DNA from: Pseudomonas guariconensis
GTDB taxonomy: Bacteria > Pseudomonadota > Gammaproteobacteria > Pseudomonadales > Pseudomonadaceae
Direction: 5' to 3'
Length of the DNA: 64,000 nucleotides
Assembly: GCF_015680235.1 (NCBI RefSeq)
Contig: NZ_JADLJL010000004.1
Coordinates: 124,001-188,000 of the forward strand
Part shown: positions 33,722 through 43,191 of the stretch, piece by piece
Layout of the letters: each line of letters opens with the position of its first letter
Position numbering within the stretch: position 1 is the first letter of the stretch
Translations under genes and position numbers: made by a program
The notes under the pieces: generated by a model
Database searches by the model: none
Seen by the model: the letters and a program-made list of their open reading frames with translations, nothing else
Told to the model about the DNA's origin: nothing

Positions 33722-34198
33722 TCAGCCCGGCAGCCGCATCACCCGCCCGACGAATTCCGCAGCTGGCAGGTCCTGTTGCTCCGCCACCAACTCCTGCAGC
33801 AGCCCCGCGCTGAGCTCGCTGAACGGCGCCGACTTCGGCCCTGCCAGGTCCACGTGCAGCAGCATCTGCTCGCTCGCCGCCAGGGCTTCGTCGAAGCTTG
33901 CGCGGTGCAGGCTGTGGTACAGGTGCAGGCGTTTTTTATCGAAACCGATGATCTGCGTCTGCACCCACACCTCGGTGCCAAGCTTCACTTCGTGCAGATA
34001 GTTGATGTGCGCCTCAAGGGTGAACAGCGAATTGCCGCTCTGCCCGCGGCTATCCGCATCCAGGCCGATGCGCTCCATCAGCGCATCGGTGGCGAAGCTG
34101 AAGATCAGCAGGTAATAGGCATCGCGCAGGTGTCCGTTGTAGTCGACCCAGTCCTCCTGGACTGGGGTGCGGTAGGTGATCAGTGCAGGCATGGTCAT
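33722..34198 (-). CDS. cdhB: Betainyl-CoA thioesterase
   Basis: This 158-residue hotdog-fold protein begins TYRTPVQEDWVDYNGHLRDAYYLLIF, with the 4HBT-type Asp/His motif YNGHLRDAYY. It is last in the carnitine operon cdhC-cdhA-cdhB and lies 4 nt after cdhA. In pseudomonads this enzyme hydrolyses betainyl-CoA, the product of CdhC, to glycine betaine and CoA. In some species the domain is fused to carnitine dehydrogenase; here the two are separate. Confidence 0.88.
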   Translation of the reverse strand: MTMPALITYRTPVQEDWVDYNGHLRDAYYLLIFSFATDALMERIGLDADSRGQSGNSLFTLEAHINYLHEVKLGTEVWVQTQIIGFDKKRLHLYHSLHRASFDEALAASEQMLLHVDLAGPKSAPFSELSAGLLQELVAEQQDLPAAEFVGRVMRLPG

Positions 34199-34202
34199 CT
34201 CC

Positions 34203-35168
34203 TCAGTCGCCGAAGGCCATGCCGTGGCGTGCCTTGCTGTTCTTCACGGCGTCCAGCACCGCCAGCAGGGTGTCGTCACGGTAGCGCTCCAACGCGGCGA
34301 TGCTGCGCTCGCCCAGTTGCTCGGCGGTGCCTTCGACCACGTCATCGATCAGCTTGTCGGTGAGCTCCGGTGCCGGCAGGTAGGTCCAGGGCAGTTTCAA
34401 CGCTGGGCCGAATTGGGCCATGAAGTGGCGCATGCCGGCGTCGCCACCGGCCAGGGTGTAGGTCAGGAAGGTGCCCATGAACGACCAGCGCAGGCCGGCG
34501 CCGAAGCGGATCGCATCGTCGATTTCGCCGGTGCTGGCCACGCCGTCGTTGACCAGGTGCAGGGCTTCGCGCCAAAGGGCTTCGAGCAGGCGGTCGGCGA
34601 TGAAGCCCGGGACTTCCTTGCGCACGTGCAATGGGCGCATGCCCAGGGCGGTGTAGATGGTCTTGGCGGCTTCGATGGCTTCGGGCGCGGTGTTCTGGCC
34701 GCCGACGATCTCCACCAACGGCAACAGGTACACCGGGTTGAACGGGTGGCCCACCACACAGCGCTCGGGGTGGGTGGCCGACTCGTAGAACTCGCTGGGC
34801 AGCAGGCCCGAGGTGCTGGAGCCGATGATCGCGTTCGGCTTGGCCGCGGCGCTGATCTTGGCGTGCAGGTCGAGCTTCAGGTCCAGGCGCTCGGGAGCGC
34901 TTTCCTGGATGAAATCGGCGTCACGCACGCACTCCTCGATGGTGGCCACGAAACGCAGGCGGTCCTGTGCGGCGCCTGGCGCCAGGCCTTGCTTTTCCAA
35001 GGCTGGCCAGGCATTGGCGATACGCTTGCGCAAGGCCTGCTCGGCGCCTGGGGCCGGGTCCCAGGCGATGACGTCCAGGCCGTGGGCCAGGGCGCGGGCG
35101 ACCCAGCCGCTGCCGATCACGCCGCTACCGAGGGCGGCGAAGGTCTTGATCTCGGTGATGAAAGACAT
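34203..35168 (-). CDS. cdhA: L-carnitine 3-dehydrogenase
   Basis: This 321-residue enzyme oxidises carnitine to 3-dehydrocarnitine with NAD. The Rossmann motif [17 protein letters not shown] is at about 14-30, and the 3-hydroxyacyl-CoA dehydrogenase-like [17 protein letters not shown] supplies the catalytic His (about 142). [20 protein letters not shown] follows in the C-terminal domain. It lies 19 nt after cdhC. Confidence 0.93.
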   Translation of the reverse strand: MSFITEIKTFAALGSGVIGSGWVARALAHGLDVIAWDPAPGAEQALRKRIANAWPALEKQGLAPGAAQDRLRFVATIEECVRDADFIQESAPERLDLKLDLHAKISAAAKPNAIIGSSTSGLLPSEFYESATHPERCVVGHPFNPVYLLPLVEIVGGQNTAPEAIEAAKTIYTALGMRPLHVRKEVPGFIADRLLEALWREALHLVNDGVASTGEIDDAIRFGAGLRWSFMGTFLTYTLAGGDAGMRHFMAQFGPALKLPWTYLPAPELTDKLIDDVVEGTAEQLGERSIAALERYRDDTLLAVLDAVKNSKARHGMAFGD

Positions 35169-35187
35169 GACGATTCTCCAGATGGCT

Positions 35188-36072
35188 TCAGCGGCGCTTG
35201 AGGTTCATTTTTTCGCGGCCTTCGGCCGGGGTCAGTACGCGAGCGCCAAGGCGGGTGATGATCTCCACCGCGCGCTCGACCAATTGGCCGTTGCTGGCCA
35301 GCACGCCACGGTCCAAGTACAGGTTGTCTTCCAGGCCGACGCGCACGTTGCCGCCCAGCAGTACGGCCTGGGCTGCCATGGGCATCTGCATGCGACCGAT
35401 GCCGAAGCCGGCCCAGGTGACGCCAGCAGGCAGGTTGTCGACCATGGCCTTCATGGTGGTGGTGTCGGCCGGTGCACCCCACGGGATGCCCAGGCACAGC
35501 TGGAACAGCGGGTCATCCAGCAGGCCTTCCTTCATCATCTGCTTGGCGAACCACAGGTGGCCGGTGTCGAAGATTTCCAGCTCGGCCTTCACGCCCAGTT
35601 CGGTGATGCGCTTGGCGCCGGCGCGCAGTTGGCTGGGAGTGGAGACGTAGATGGCATTGCCGTCGCCGAAGTTGAGCGTGCCGCAGTCCAGGGTGCAGAT
35701 TTCCGGCAGCAGTGCTTCGACGTGGGCCAGGCGCTCCAGTGGGCCGATCAGGTCGGTGCCTGGGCCGAACTCCATGGGTGTCTCGCCCGCGCCGATCTCC
35801 AGGTCGCCGCCCATGCCGGCGGTGAGGTTGACGATCACGTCGACGTCAGATTCGCGGATGCGCTCCATGACTTCGCGGTAGAGCGCCACATCGCGGCTGA
35901 AACGGCCGGTTTGCGGGTCGCGGACATGGCAGTGGACCACGGTGGCCCCGGCCTTGGCGGCTTCGATGGCGGACTCGGCGATCTGTTTCGGGGTAACTGG
36001 GACCAGGTGGCTCTTGGCTACGGTGTCGCCGGCTCCGGTCAGGGCGCAGGTGATGATGACGTCATGGTTCAT
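35188..36072 (-). CDS. cdhC: Dehydrocarnitine cleavage enzyme (BKACE family)
   Basis: This 294-residue beta-keto acid cleavage enzyme starts [16 protein letters not shown]. Zn-binding VVHCHVRDP lies at about 45-53, with a second metal ligand region in [10 protein letters not shown]. With acetyl-CoA it splits dehydrocarnitine into betainyl-CoA and acetoacetate. It is the first gene of the carnitine operon and lies beyond a REP pair from caiX. Confidence 0.92.
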   Translation of the reverse strand: MNHDVIITCALTGAGDTVAKSHLVPVTPKQIAESAIEAAKAGATVVHCHVRDPQTGRFSRDVALYREVMERIRESDVDVIVNLTAGMGGDLEIGAGETPMEFGPGTDLIGPLERLAHVEALLPEICTLDCGTLNFGDGNAIYVSTPSQLRAGAKRITELGVKAELEIFDTGHLWFAKQMMKEGLLDDPLFQLCLGIPWGAPADTTTMKAMVDNLPAGVTWAGFGIGRMQMPMAAQAVLLGGNVRVGLEDNLYLDRGVLASNGQLVERAVEIITRLGARVLTPAEGREKMNLKRR

Positions 36073-36101
36073 GGTGGGGTTCCTTTGTTGTCCGTGTTGG
36101 C

Positions 36102-36186
36102 CCTATCGCCGGCAAGCCGGCTCCCGCAGGGTTCGTGGTCAACCCTGGTGAGCACTGTTTCTGTGGGAGCCGGCTTGCCGGCGATG
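36102..36186. repeat. Inverted REP pair between cdhC and caiX
   Basis: CCTATCGCCGGCAAGCCGGCTCCCGCAGG and its inverse CTGTGGGAGCCGGCTTGCCGGCGATG. It may reduce read-through from caiX into cdhCAB. Confidence 0.82.
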
Positions 36187-36194
36187 AAGACCTT

Positions 36195-37139
36195 TCAGTT
36201 GGCGGTGAGCTTGATGTTCTCGGCGGCGGGCTTGCCATCGAAGGTGGTCACTCCTTCGAGCCAGCGGGCCTTGTCCTCGGGGTGGTCCTTGAGCCACTGG
36301 CGGGCAGATTCCAGCGGGTCCTTGTGGTCGAGCAGCGGCTGCATCATGCGGCTCTCGTCCTCGGCGCTGAAACTCAAGTTGGCCAGCAGGCGGTGGGCAT
36401 TGGGGCAACGCTGGGCATAGTCAGGCGCGGTGACGGTCCATACCGTGGCGCGGCCTTCGTCAGGGCCCAGGGCGTCCTGGCTGCCGCTCAGATAGACCAT
36501 GTCGAGGTTGACGTTCATCGGGTGTGGCGCCCAGCCGAAGAACACCACGGCCTGCTTGCGCCGCACGGCGCGGTCGACAGCGGCGAGCATGCCCGCTTCG
36601 CTGGACTCGACCAGTTGGAACTTGCCCAGGCCGAACTGGTTCTTGGCGATCATCGCCTTGATCTGGGTATTGGCGCCCGAGCCAGGTTCGATGCCGTAGA
36701 TCTTGCCGCCCAGCTCCTTCTCGAACTTATGGATGTCGGCGAAGCTCTTCAGGCCCTTGTCGGCCAGATACTTGGGCACCGCCAGGGTGGCGCGGGCGTC
36801 TTCCAGGCTGGGTTTGTCGAGGACCTTGACCTGCCCCGCCTGGACGAACGGCGTGATGGTCTGGGTCATGATCGGGTTCCAGTAGCCCAGGAACATGTCC
36901 AGGCGCTTGTCGCGGATACCGGCGAAGATGATCTGCTGCGAGGCGCTGGTCTGCTTGGTCTGGTAGCCCAGCCCGTCGAGCAGGACCTGGGCCATGGCGC
37001 TGGTGGCGATGACGTCGGTCCAGTTGACCACGCCCAGGCGCACGTCTTTGCACACGGCGGGTTCGGCGGCGAGGAGGGGAGTTGCGAGGGTGCTGCTCAG
37101 GGCAAGGGAAAACAGGCTGCGGCGGATGAAGCTGTGCAT
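36195..37139 (-). CDS. caiX: Carnitine-binding periplasmic protein
   Basis: ATG 37139 behind TTGGAGAGCC gives 314 residues with a signal peptide (to about residue 25). It parallels CbcX: VVNWTDVIATSAMAQVLLDGLGYQT, GYWNPIMTQTI, GIEPGSGAN and VFFGWAPHPMNVN line the cationic-ligand pocket. It has no permease or ATPase of its own here, so it probably uses CbcWV, as shown in P. aeruginosa. It diverges from cdhR. Confidence 0.9.
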   Translation of the reverse strand: MHSFIRRSLFSLALSSTLATPLLAAEPAVCKDVRLGVVNWTDVIATSAMAQVLLDGLGYQTKQTSASQQIIFAGIRDKRLDMFLGYWNPIMTQTITPFVQAGQVKVLDKPSLEDARATLAVPKYLADKGLKSFADIHKFEKELGGKIYGIEPGSGANTQIKAMIAKNQFGLGKFQLVESSEAGMLAAVDRAVRRKQAVVFFGWAPHPMNVNLDMVYLSGSQDALGPDEGRATVWTVTAPDYAQRCPNAHRLLANLSFSAEDESRMMQPLLDHKDPLESARQWLKDHPEDKARWLEGVTTFDGKPAAENIKLTAN

Positions 37140-37236
37140 GGTGGCTCTCCAACGGCAGTGCATATTGTTATTGGGGCCGGCCTCTGCGGGCCGTGAGAAC
37201 ACGCTACGCTGGTGGCAGGGTGGAAATTCGCACCCT

Positions 37237-37265
37237 GGCGACCAACAATTGCACGGAGGCGACCA
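37237..37265. promoter_or_regulatory. 21-bp direct repeat GGCGACCA, candidate CdhR operator
   Basis: GGCGACCA occurs at 37237-37244 and 37258-37265, a spacing of exactly 21 bp, between divergent caiX and cdhR. Read toward caiX the repeat is TGGTCGCC, sharing GGTCGC with the cbcX/sdaB repeats. It is about 100 bp upstream of caiX and 21-49 bp upstream of cdhR, so it could activate the first and repress the second. Confidence 0.5.
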
Positions 37266-37285
37266 CTTTTGCCGTGGAGCATGCG

Positions 37286-38230
37286 ATGCCGGAAACCATT
37301 CATTTCCTCCTGTTGCCGGGTTTCTCGGCCATGGGCTTCATCAGCGCCCTGGAACCCCTGCGCGTGGCCAACCGGTTCCGCGGGCCGCTGTACCGCTGGC
37401 GTGTGCTGAGCCTGGATGGCGGTGCGGTGAAGGCCAGCAATGGCATGTCGGTGAATGCCGATGGAGTACTGGGGGAAGAGGAGGCGGTGCGCATGCTCTT
37501 GATCGTCGCAGGGTTCGACCCGCTGGCCTGCTATGGCACGGCGTTGTACCAGGCTCTGCGGCGTCTGGATCATGAGGGCGTGTTACTTGGCGGCATCGAT
37601 ACCGGTGCGATGGTGCTGGCTGAGGCGGGCCTGCTCGACGGCCACCGGGCGACCGTGCATTGGGAAGCCCTGGAGGCGTTCAAGGAGCGCTACCCAAGAT
37701 TGCAGGCGACTCAGGAGCTGTTCGAGATCGATCGCCGACGCATCACCTGTGCTGGCGGGACCGCGTCCATCGACCTGATGCTCGACCTCATCGGCCAGGG
37801 CCATGGCAGCGAGCTGGCGGTGCAGGTGTCGGAGCAGTTCGTGCTTGGACGTATCCGTCCGCGACAGGACCACCAGCGCATGGAGATCGCCAACCGCTAT
37901 GGTCTTCGCAACAAGAAGCTGGTGCGGGTAATCGGCGAGATGGAGCGCAACACCGAGCAGCCGCTCAATACCGAGGTGCTGGCCGATAGCGTGCAGATCA
38001 CCCGACGCCAGCTGGAGCGCCTGTTCCGCCTGCACCTGGACGACACACCCAGTGGGTTCTATTTGCGACTGCGCCTGGACAAGGCGCGGCAGCTGTTACG
38101 CCAGACCGACATGAGCGTGCTGGAAGTGAGCATCGCCTGCGGCTTCGAGTCGGCGTCGTATTTCACCCGCTGCTACCGGGCGCGGTTCGAGCGCTGCCCG
38201 CGGGAGGATCGGATGGCCAGGGCGGTGTGA
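37286..38230 (+). CDS. cdhR: AraC-family activator of carnitine catabolism CdhR
   Basis: ATG 37286 with GGAG 6 nt before it gives 314 residues. It has the same two-part design as GbdR: a GATase-1-like domain (ETIHFLLLPGFSAMGFISALEPLRVAN; GGIDTGAMVLAEAGLLDGHRA) and an AraC domain (LADSVQITRRQLERLFRLHL; VLEVSIACGFESASYFTRCY). In P. aeruginosa CdhR activates the carnitine operon and caiX. It lacks the Met-rich tail of GbdR. Confidence 0.92.
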   Translation: MPETIHFLLLPGFSAMGFISALEPLRVANRFRGPLYRWRVLSLDGGAVKASNGMSVNADGVLGEEEAVRMLLIVAGFDPLACYGTALYQALRRLDHEGVLLGGIDTGAMVLAEAGLLDGHRATVHWEALEAFKERYPRLQATQELFEIDRRRITCAGGTASIDLMLDLIGQGHGSELAVQVSEQFVLGRIRPRQDHQRMEIANRYGLRNKKLVRVIGEMERNTEQPLNTEVLADSVQITRRQLERLFRLHLDDTPSGFYLRLRLDKARQLLRQTDMSVLEVSIACGFESASYFTRCYRARFERCPREDRMARAV

Positions 38231-38248
38231 GGGTGTTGCCTGTAGACC

Positions 38249-38620
38249 CATCGCCGGCAAGCCGGCTCTCATAGAACAACGCATAACTATTTGAGTTTGC
38301 AGGTCCTTTGTGGGAGCGGGCTTGTCCCGCGATTAGGCTGGACCCGATATCACCGTCGCCTGGCAAGGGCTTTGCCCTTGATCGCGGGGCAAGTCGGACC
38401 GCCGCACCGCCGCTCCCACAGAGGTACATTGTTCTCTGCGCGACAGCGCAGCCCGGAAGGGCTGGGTGATCTCCCACAGGGGATGGGCGCCAGCCATTTG
38501 TTCTTTGCGCGGCAGCGCAGCCCGAAGGGCTGGGGGATCTTCCACAGATCCCTGTCGCATCACCGCTTGCGATAACAGCACAGATCTTGTGGGAGCCGGC
38601 TTGCCGGCGATAGGGCCGGT
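38249..38620. repeat. REP cluster with an extra imperfect direct repeat
   Basis: Two REP types mix here: CCGGCAAGCCGG copies near 38255 and 38600, and GTGGGAGCGGGCTTGTCCCGCGAT near 38310 with an inverse near 38380-38420. Between them the 50-bp unit TTGTTCT(C/T)TGCGCG...GGGCTGGG recurs at about 38428 and 38498. It fills a 405-bp gap between convergent cdhR and the LprI-like gene. Confidence 0.7.
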
Positions 38621-38635
38621 ACAAGCAACGCATCC

Positions 38636-39037
38636 CTACTGTTGGCCGATGGACTGCAGATACTCCGACCGCTCATCGCTACGCTGTGCCAGGCAGGTGT
38701 TCCAGGCCGACTCGAACGCCTTTGTGCCAGGCTTCTCGGCAAAGGTCTCGACCTTGCAATCGGCATCGCGCAACTGCGTCCACAAGCGCTGGGCAGCCTC
38801 CAGGCGGCTGGTCAGTTGTTGCACCTTGTCGTTTTCGTCCGGGTACTGGTCGGTAACGCGCTGGATGAGATCATCGAAGGCCGCCGCGAGCTCCCGTTCG
38901 GCGGTCTGCTTGTTGTAGGCCGCACAGGCATAGCCTTGCGTGTCGTTTTCGACATTGTCGCAGGGTGTGCTTTCGTCCTCGTTGGCCTGGGCGCCGAAGG
39001 CCACGGCCGCCAGGACCAGCCATGCCATTGATTTCAT
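38636..39037 (-). CDS. LprI-type (DUF1311) lysozyme-inhibitor-like exported protein
   Basis: ATG 39037 behind GAGGAG gives 133 residues with a cleavable signal (AVAFGAQA, to about residue 18). The mature protein has four Cys and the DUF1311 pattern AYNKQTAERELAAAFDDLIQRV... LEAAQRLWTQLRDADC. Members of this family inhibit host lysozyme or have unknown periplasmic roles. It is a lone gene with no evident tie to betaine metabolism. Confidence 0.82.
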   Translation of the reverse strand: MKSMAWLVLAAVAFGAQANEDESTPCDNVENDTQGYACAAYNKQTAERELAAAFDDLIQRVTDQYPDENDKVQQLTSRLEAAQRLWTQLRDADCKVETFAEKPGTKAFESAWNTCLAQRSDERSEYLQSIGQQ

Positions 39038-39321
39038 CCGTTTTCTCCTCAACAGGCTGTCGAATCGCCGGGATTCTCGCTCAGCCGCGGCCTGCTTGGT
39101 AGCTCCTCGATGAAAAGTTCATGGAAGCCGAAAACGGCGGTTGTCGAGACCGCCTCTCATCGCCGTATGGCGCGCCAGAGGGCGCCTTGTCGGCCTTTGA
39201 CGCTTTCGGCAAACCCCCTGTCGTTTTTGCACCGGGGCGCCTCGGGCCGCAGGCATATGCTGGCCCCAAAGCGCCGGCACAAGGTTTGGCGCGAGCAAAC
39301 TCAATAAAAGGGGACAGCCTG

Positions 39322-40299
39322 ATGAGCCCAGCCGAATTGCACGCCGACAGCATCGTCATCGACGGTCTGATCATCGCCAAGTGGAACCGCGAACTGTTCG
39401 AGGACATGCGCAAAGGTGGCCTCACCGCGGCCAACTGCACGGTGTCGGTCTGGGAAGGCTTCAAGGCGACCGTCGACAACATCGCTTCCAGCCAGAAACT
39501 GATCCGCGAGAACAGCGACCTGGTCATGCCGGTGCGCACCACTGCCGATATCCGCAAGGCCAAGGAGCTGGGCAAGACCGGCATCCTGTTCGGCTTCCAG
39601 AACGCCCATGCGTTCGAAGACCAGATCGGCTACGTCGAAGTGTTCAAGCAGCTGGGCGTGGGCATTGTGCAGATGTGCTACAACACCCAGAACCTGGTAG
39701 GCACCGGCTGCTACGAGCGCGACGGCGGCCTGTCTGGCTTCGGTCGCGAGATCGTCGCCGAGATGAACCGTGTCGGCATCATGTGCGACCTGTCCCACGT
39801 CGGTTCCAAGACCAGCGAGGAAGTCATCCTCGAATCGAAGAAGCCGGTCTGCTACTCCCACTGCCTGCCTTCGGGCCTGAAGGAACACCCGCGCAACAAG
39901 TCGGACGAAGAGCTGAAGTTCATCGCCGACCACGGCGGTTTCGTCGGCGTGACCATGTTCGCACCGTTCCTGGCCAAGGGCATCGACTCGACCATCGACG
40001 ACTACGCCGAGGCCATCGAGTACACCATGAACATCGTCGGTGAAGACGCCATCGGTATCGGTACCGACTTCACCCAGGGCCACGGCCAGGACTTCTTCGA
40101 GTACCTGACCCATGACAAGGGTTACGCCCGTCGCCTGACCAATTTCGGGAAGATCATCAACCCGCTGGGGATCCGCACTGTCGGCGAATTCCCGAACCTC
40201 ACCGAGACCTTGCTCAAGCGTGGCCACTCCGAGCGTGTGGTGCGCAAGATCATGGGCGAGAACTGGGTAAACGTCCTCAAGGATGTGTGGGGCGAATAA
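39322..40299 (+). CDS. M19-family dipeptidase-like protein of the dgc operon
   Basis: ATG 39322 behind AAGGGGAC gives 325 residues. It is a renal-dipeptidase-type amidohydrolase: the metal region VIDGLIIAKWN lacks the classical HxD pair (H-x-D is replaced by DGL), while CDLSHVGSKT and VCYSHCLPSGLKEHPRN keep downstream ligands. It heads the run dipeptidase-DUF5943-dgcA-dgcB-etf, which is conserved in pseudomonads and regulated by GbdR there. Its reaction in dimethylglycine use is not known to me. Confidence 0.85.
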   Translation: MSPAELHADSIVIDGLIIAKWNRELFEDMRKGGLTAANCTVSVWEGFKATVDNIASSQKLIRENSDLVMPVRTTADIRKAKELGKTGILFGFQNAHAFEDQIGYVEVFKQLGVGIVQMCYNTQNLVGTGCYERDGGLSGFGREIVAEMNRVGIMCDLSHVGSKTSEEVILESKKPVCYSHCLPSGLKEHPRNKSDEELKFIADHGGFVGVTMFAPFLAKGIDSTIDDYAEAIEYTMNIVGEDAIGIGTDFTQGHGQDFFEYLTHDKGYARRLTNFGKIINPLGIRTVGEFPNLTETLLKRGHSERVVRKIMGENWVNVLKDVWGE

Positions 40300-40376
40300 G
40301 CCGCACTCCGAGCCTGAAGGCCCCGGCCAGCAATGCCGGGGCAACCGAACAAAAATTTTTCTGGAGTTGAGTTTCC

Positions 40377-40907
40377 ATGGCCAAGATCGCCCCGCAATTG
40401 CCAATCGAAGTCGATACCGAGACCGGTGTATGGACCACTGACGCCCTGCCGATGCTGTACGTGCCGCGTCACTTCTTCGTCAACAACCACATCGGTATCG
40501 AGGAAGTGCTGGGCGCTGACGCCTACGCCGAGATCCTCTACAAGGCCGGCTACAAGTCCGCCTGGCACTGGTGCGAAAAAGAAGCCGAATGCCATGGCCT
40601 GGAAGGCGTCGCGGTGTTCGAGCACTACATGAAGCGCCTGTCGCAGCGCGGCTGGGGCCTGTTCGAGATCCAGGACATCGACCTGGACAAAGGCACCTGC
40701 AGCGTCAAGCTCAAGCACTCTGCATTCGTCTACGTCTATGGCAAGTGCGGCCGCAAGGTCGACTACATGTTCACTGGCTGGTTCGCCGGTGCCATGGACC
40801 AGATCCTCGCCGCCCGTGGCAGCTCCATCCGTACCGTTGCCGAGCAGGTCTACGGTGGTTCGGAAGAAGGCCACGACGACGGCCTGTTCATCGTCAAGCC
40901 GTTGTAA
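40377..40907 (+). CDS. DUF5943 protein of the dgc operon
   Basis: This 176-residue soluble protein carries a V4R-like small-molecule-binding pattern (FFVNNHIGIEEVLGADAYAEILY; GWFAGAMDQILAARG). It always appears before dgcA in pseudomonad clusters that I remember. It may bind an intermediate or cofactor. RBS is TCTGGAG before ATG 40377; 15 nt separate it from dgcA. Confidence 0.82.
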   Translation: MAKIAPQLPIEVDTETGVWTTDALPMLYVPRHFFVNNHIGIEEVLGADAYAEILYKAGYKSAWHWCEKEAECHGLEGVAVFEHYMKRLSQRGWGLFEIQDIDLDKGTCSVKLKHSAFVYVYGKCGRKVDYMFTGWFAGAMDQILAARGSSIRTVAEQVYGGSEEGHDDGLFIVKPL

Positions 40908-40922
40908 GTCGGAGTAAGCGAC

Positions 40923-42983
40923 ATGGCATTCGAAGCAATGTTCCAGCCGATCCAGATCGGCAAACTGACCATCCGCAACCGCGTGCTCAGCACTGCGCAC
41001 GCCGAGGTCTACGCCACCGACGGCGGCATGACCACCGAGCGTTACGTCAAGTACTACGAGGAGAAGGCCAAGGGCGGCATCGGCCTGGCCATCTGCGGCG
41101 GTTCGTCCGTGGTCGCCATCGACAGCCCGCAGGAGTGGTGGTCGTCGGTGAACCTGTCGACCGACCGGATCATCCCGCACTTCCAGAACCTCGCCGACGC
41201 CATGCACAAGCATGGCGCCAAGATCATGATCCAGATTACCCACATGGGCCGTCGCTCGCGTTGGGACGGCTTCAACTGGCCGACCCTGATGTCGCCGTCC
41301 GGTATCCGTGAACCCGTTCACCGCGCGACCTGCAAGACCATCGAGGTCGAGGAGATCTGGCGTGTGATCGGCAACTACGCCCAGGCCGCGCGTCGGGCGA
41401 AGGAAGGCGGCCTGGACGGCGTCGAGCTGTCGGCTGTGCACCAGCACATGATCGACCAGTTCTGGAGCCCGCGCGTCAACAAGCGTACCGACGAATGGGG
41501 CGGTACCTTCGAAGGCCGCATGAAGTTCGGCCTGGAAGTCCTCAAGGCCGTGCGCGCCGAGGTCGGTGACGACTTCTGCGTGGGCATGCGTATCTGTGGC
41601 GACGAATTCCACCCCGATGGCCTGAGCCACGAGGACATGAAGCAGATCGCCGCGTACTACGACGCCACCGGCATGCTCGACTTCATCGGCGTGGTCGGTT
41701 CGGGTTGCGACACCCACAACACCCTGGCCAACGTCATCCCGAACATGAGCTACCCGCCGGAGCCGTTCCTGCACCTGGCGGCCGGCATCAAGGAAGTGGT
41801 CAAGGTCCCGGTGCTGCACGCGCAGAACATCAAGGACCCGAACCAGGCTACCCGTATCCTGGAAGGCGGCTACGTCGACATGGTCGGCATGACCCGCGCG
41901 CACATTGCCGACCCGCACCTGATCGCCAAGATCAAGATGGGCCAGGTCGACCAGATCAAGCAGTGCGTCGGTGCCAACTACTGCATCGACCGCCAGTACC
42001 AAGGCCTGGACGTACTGTGCATCCAGAACGCCGCGACCTCCCGTGAATACATGGGCGTGCCGCATATCATCGAGAAGACCACCGGGCCTAAGCGCAAGGT
42101 GGTGGTGGTCGGTGCCGGCCCCGCCGGCATGGAAGCGGCCCGCGTCGCCGCCGAGCGTGGTCACGACGTGACCCTGTTCGAGAAGAAAGACCAGATCGGT
42201 GGGCAGATCACCACGGCCTCCAAGGCACCGCAGCGCGACCAGATCGCCGGTATCACCCGCTGGTACCAGCTGGAGCTGGCACGCCTGAAGGTCGACCTGC
42301 GCCTGGGCACCGCTGCCGATGCCGAGACCATCATGGACCTGCGCCCGGATGTCGTGGTGCTGGCGGTGGGCGGTCACCCGTTCGTCGAGCAGAACGAGCA
42401 CTGGGGCGCCGCCGAAGGGTTGGTGGTCAGCAGCTGGGACGTGCTCGACGGCAAGGTCGCACCGGGCAAGAACGTACTGGTGTACGACACCATCTGCGAA
42501 TTCACCGGCATGTCGGCCGCGGACTTCCTGGCCGACAAAGGCGCCCAGGTCGAGATCGTCACCGACGATATCAAGCCGGGTGTGGCCATGGGCGGTACCT
42601 CCTTCCCGACCTACTACCGTAGCGTCTACCCGAAAGAGGTGATCATGACCGGCGACATGATGCTGGAAAAGGTCTACCGCGAGGGCGACAAGCTGGTAGC
42701 AGTGCTGGAGAACGAATACACCGGTGCCAAGGAAGAGCGCGTGGTCGACCAAGTCGTGATCGAAAACGGCGTGCGTCCTGACGAGGCGCTGTACTACGCA
42801 CTGAAGGATGGTTCGCGCAACAAGGGCCAGATCGACGTCGAGGCGCTGTTCGCCATCAAGCCGCAGCCGATCCTCAGCCAGCCGGGCGAAGGCTACCTGC
42901 TGTATCGCATCGGCGACTGCGTGGCCCAGCGTAACGTCCACGCGGCGATCTACGACGCCTTGCGCCTGTGCAAGGACTTCTGA
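40923..42983 (+). CDS. dgcA: Dimethylglycine demethylase subunit DgcA (FMN/FAD/4Fe-4S)
   Basis: This 686-residue enzyme has an Old-Yellow-Enzyme-like TIM barrel (1-370), a 4Fe-4S loop (CVGANYCIDR ... VLCIQN), then a dinucleotide-binding domain starting VVVVGAGPAGMEAARVAAERG (about 394). This is the trimethylamine-dehydrogenase architecture. With DgcB it demethylates dimethylglycine to sarcosine. Genetic evidence for this role exists in P. aeruginosa; I know it by homology. It is separated from dgcB by a 210-bp REP-containing gap. Confidence 0.93.
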   Translation: MAFEAMFQPIQIGKLTIRNRVLSTAHAEVYATDGGMTTERYVKYYEEKAKGGIGLAICGGSSVVAIDSPQEWWSSVNLSTDRIIPHFQNLADAMHKHGAKIMIQITHMGRRSRWDGFNWPTLMSPSGIREPVHRATCKTIEVEEIWRVIGNYAQAARRAKEGGLDGVELSAVHQHMIDQFWSPRVNKRTDEWGGTFEGRMKFGLEVLKAVRAEVGDDFCVGMRICGDEFHPDGLSHEDMKQIAAYYDATGMLDFIGVVGSGCDTHNTLANVIPNMSYPPEPFLHLAAGIKEVVKVPVLHAQNIKDPNQATRILEGGYVDMVGMTRAHIADPHLIAKIKMGQVDQIKQCVGANYCIDRQYQGLDVLCIQNAATSREYMGVPHIIEKTTGPKRKVVVVGAGPAGMEAARVAAERGHDVTLFEKKDQIGGQITTASKAPQRDQIAGITRWYQLELARLKVDLRLGTAADAETIMDLRPDVVVLAVGGHPFVEQNEHWGAAEGLVVSSWDVLDGKVAPGKNVLVYDTICEFTGMSAADFLADKGAQVEIVTDDIKPGVAMGGTSFPTYYRSVYPKEVIMTGDMMLEKVYREGDKLVAVLENEYTGAKEERVVDQVVIENGVRPDEALYYALKDGSRNKGQIDVEALFAIKPQPILSQPGEGYLLYRIGDCVAQRNVHAAIYDALRLCKDF

Positions 42984-43015
42984 TCGCACCGCCTCGCTAG
43001 AGGCGGGATTGGCTC

Positions 43016-43137
43016 CCCTGTAGGAGCGGCCTTGTGCCGCGAAAGGGCTGCACAGCAGCCCCAGCAAGTTTGCAGCACTGCTGGAATGCTGGGGTCGCTT
43101 GGCGACCCTTTCGCGGCACAAGGCCGCTCCTACAGGG
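43016..43137. repeat. Inverted REP pair inside the dgc operon
   Basis: CCCCTGTAGGAGCGGCCTTGTGCCGCGAAAGG near 43016 and its exact inverse near 43107-43138. Sitting between dgcA and dgcB it may adjust expression or message stability within one transcript. Confidence 0.85.
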
Positions 43138-43191
43138 GTCCGCGCCACCCTCGAGGGCAGCGCAAGAATCCAGCTGTTGTGGGAGCCTCCC

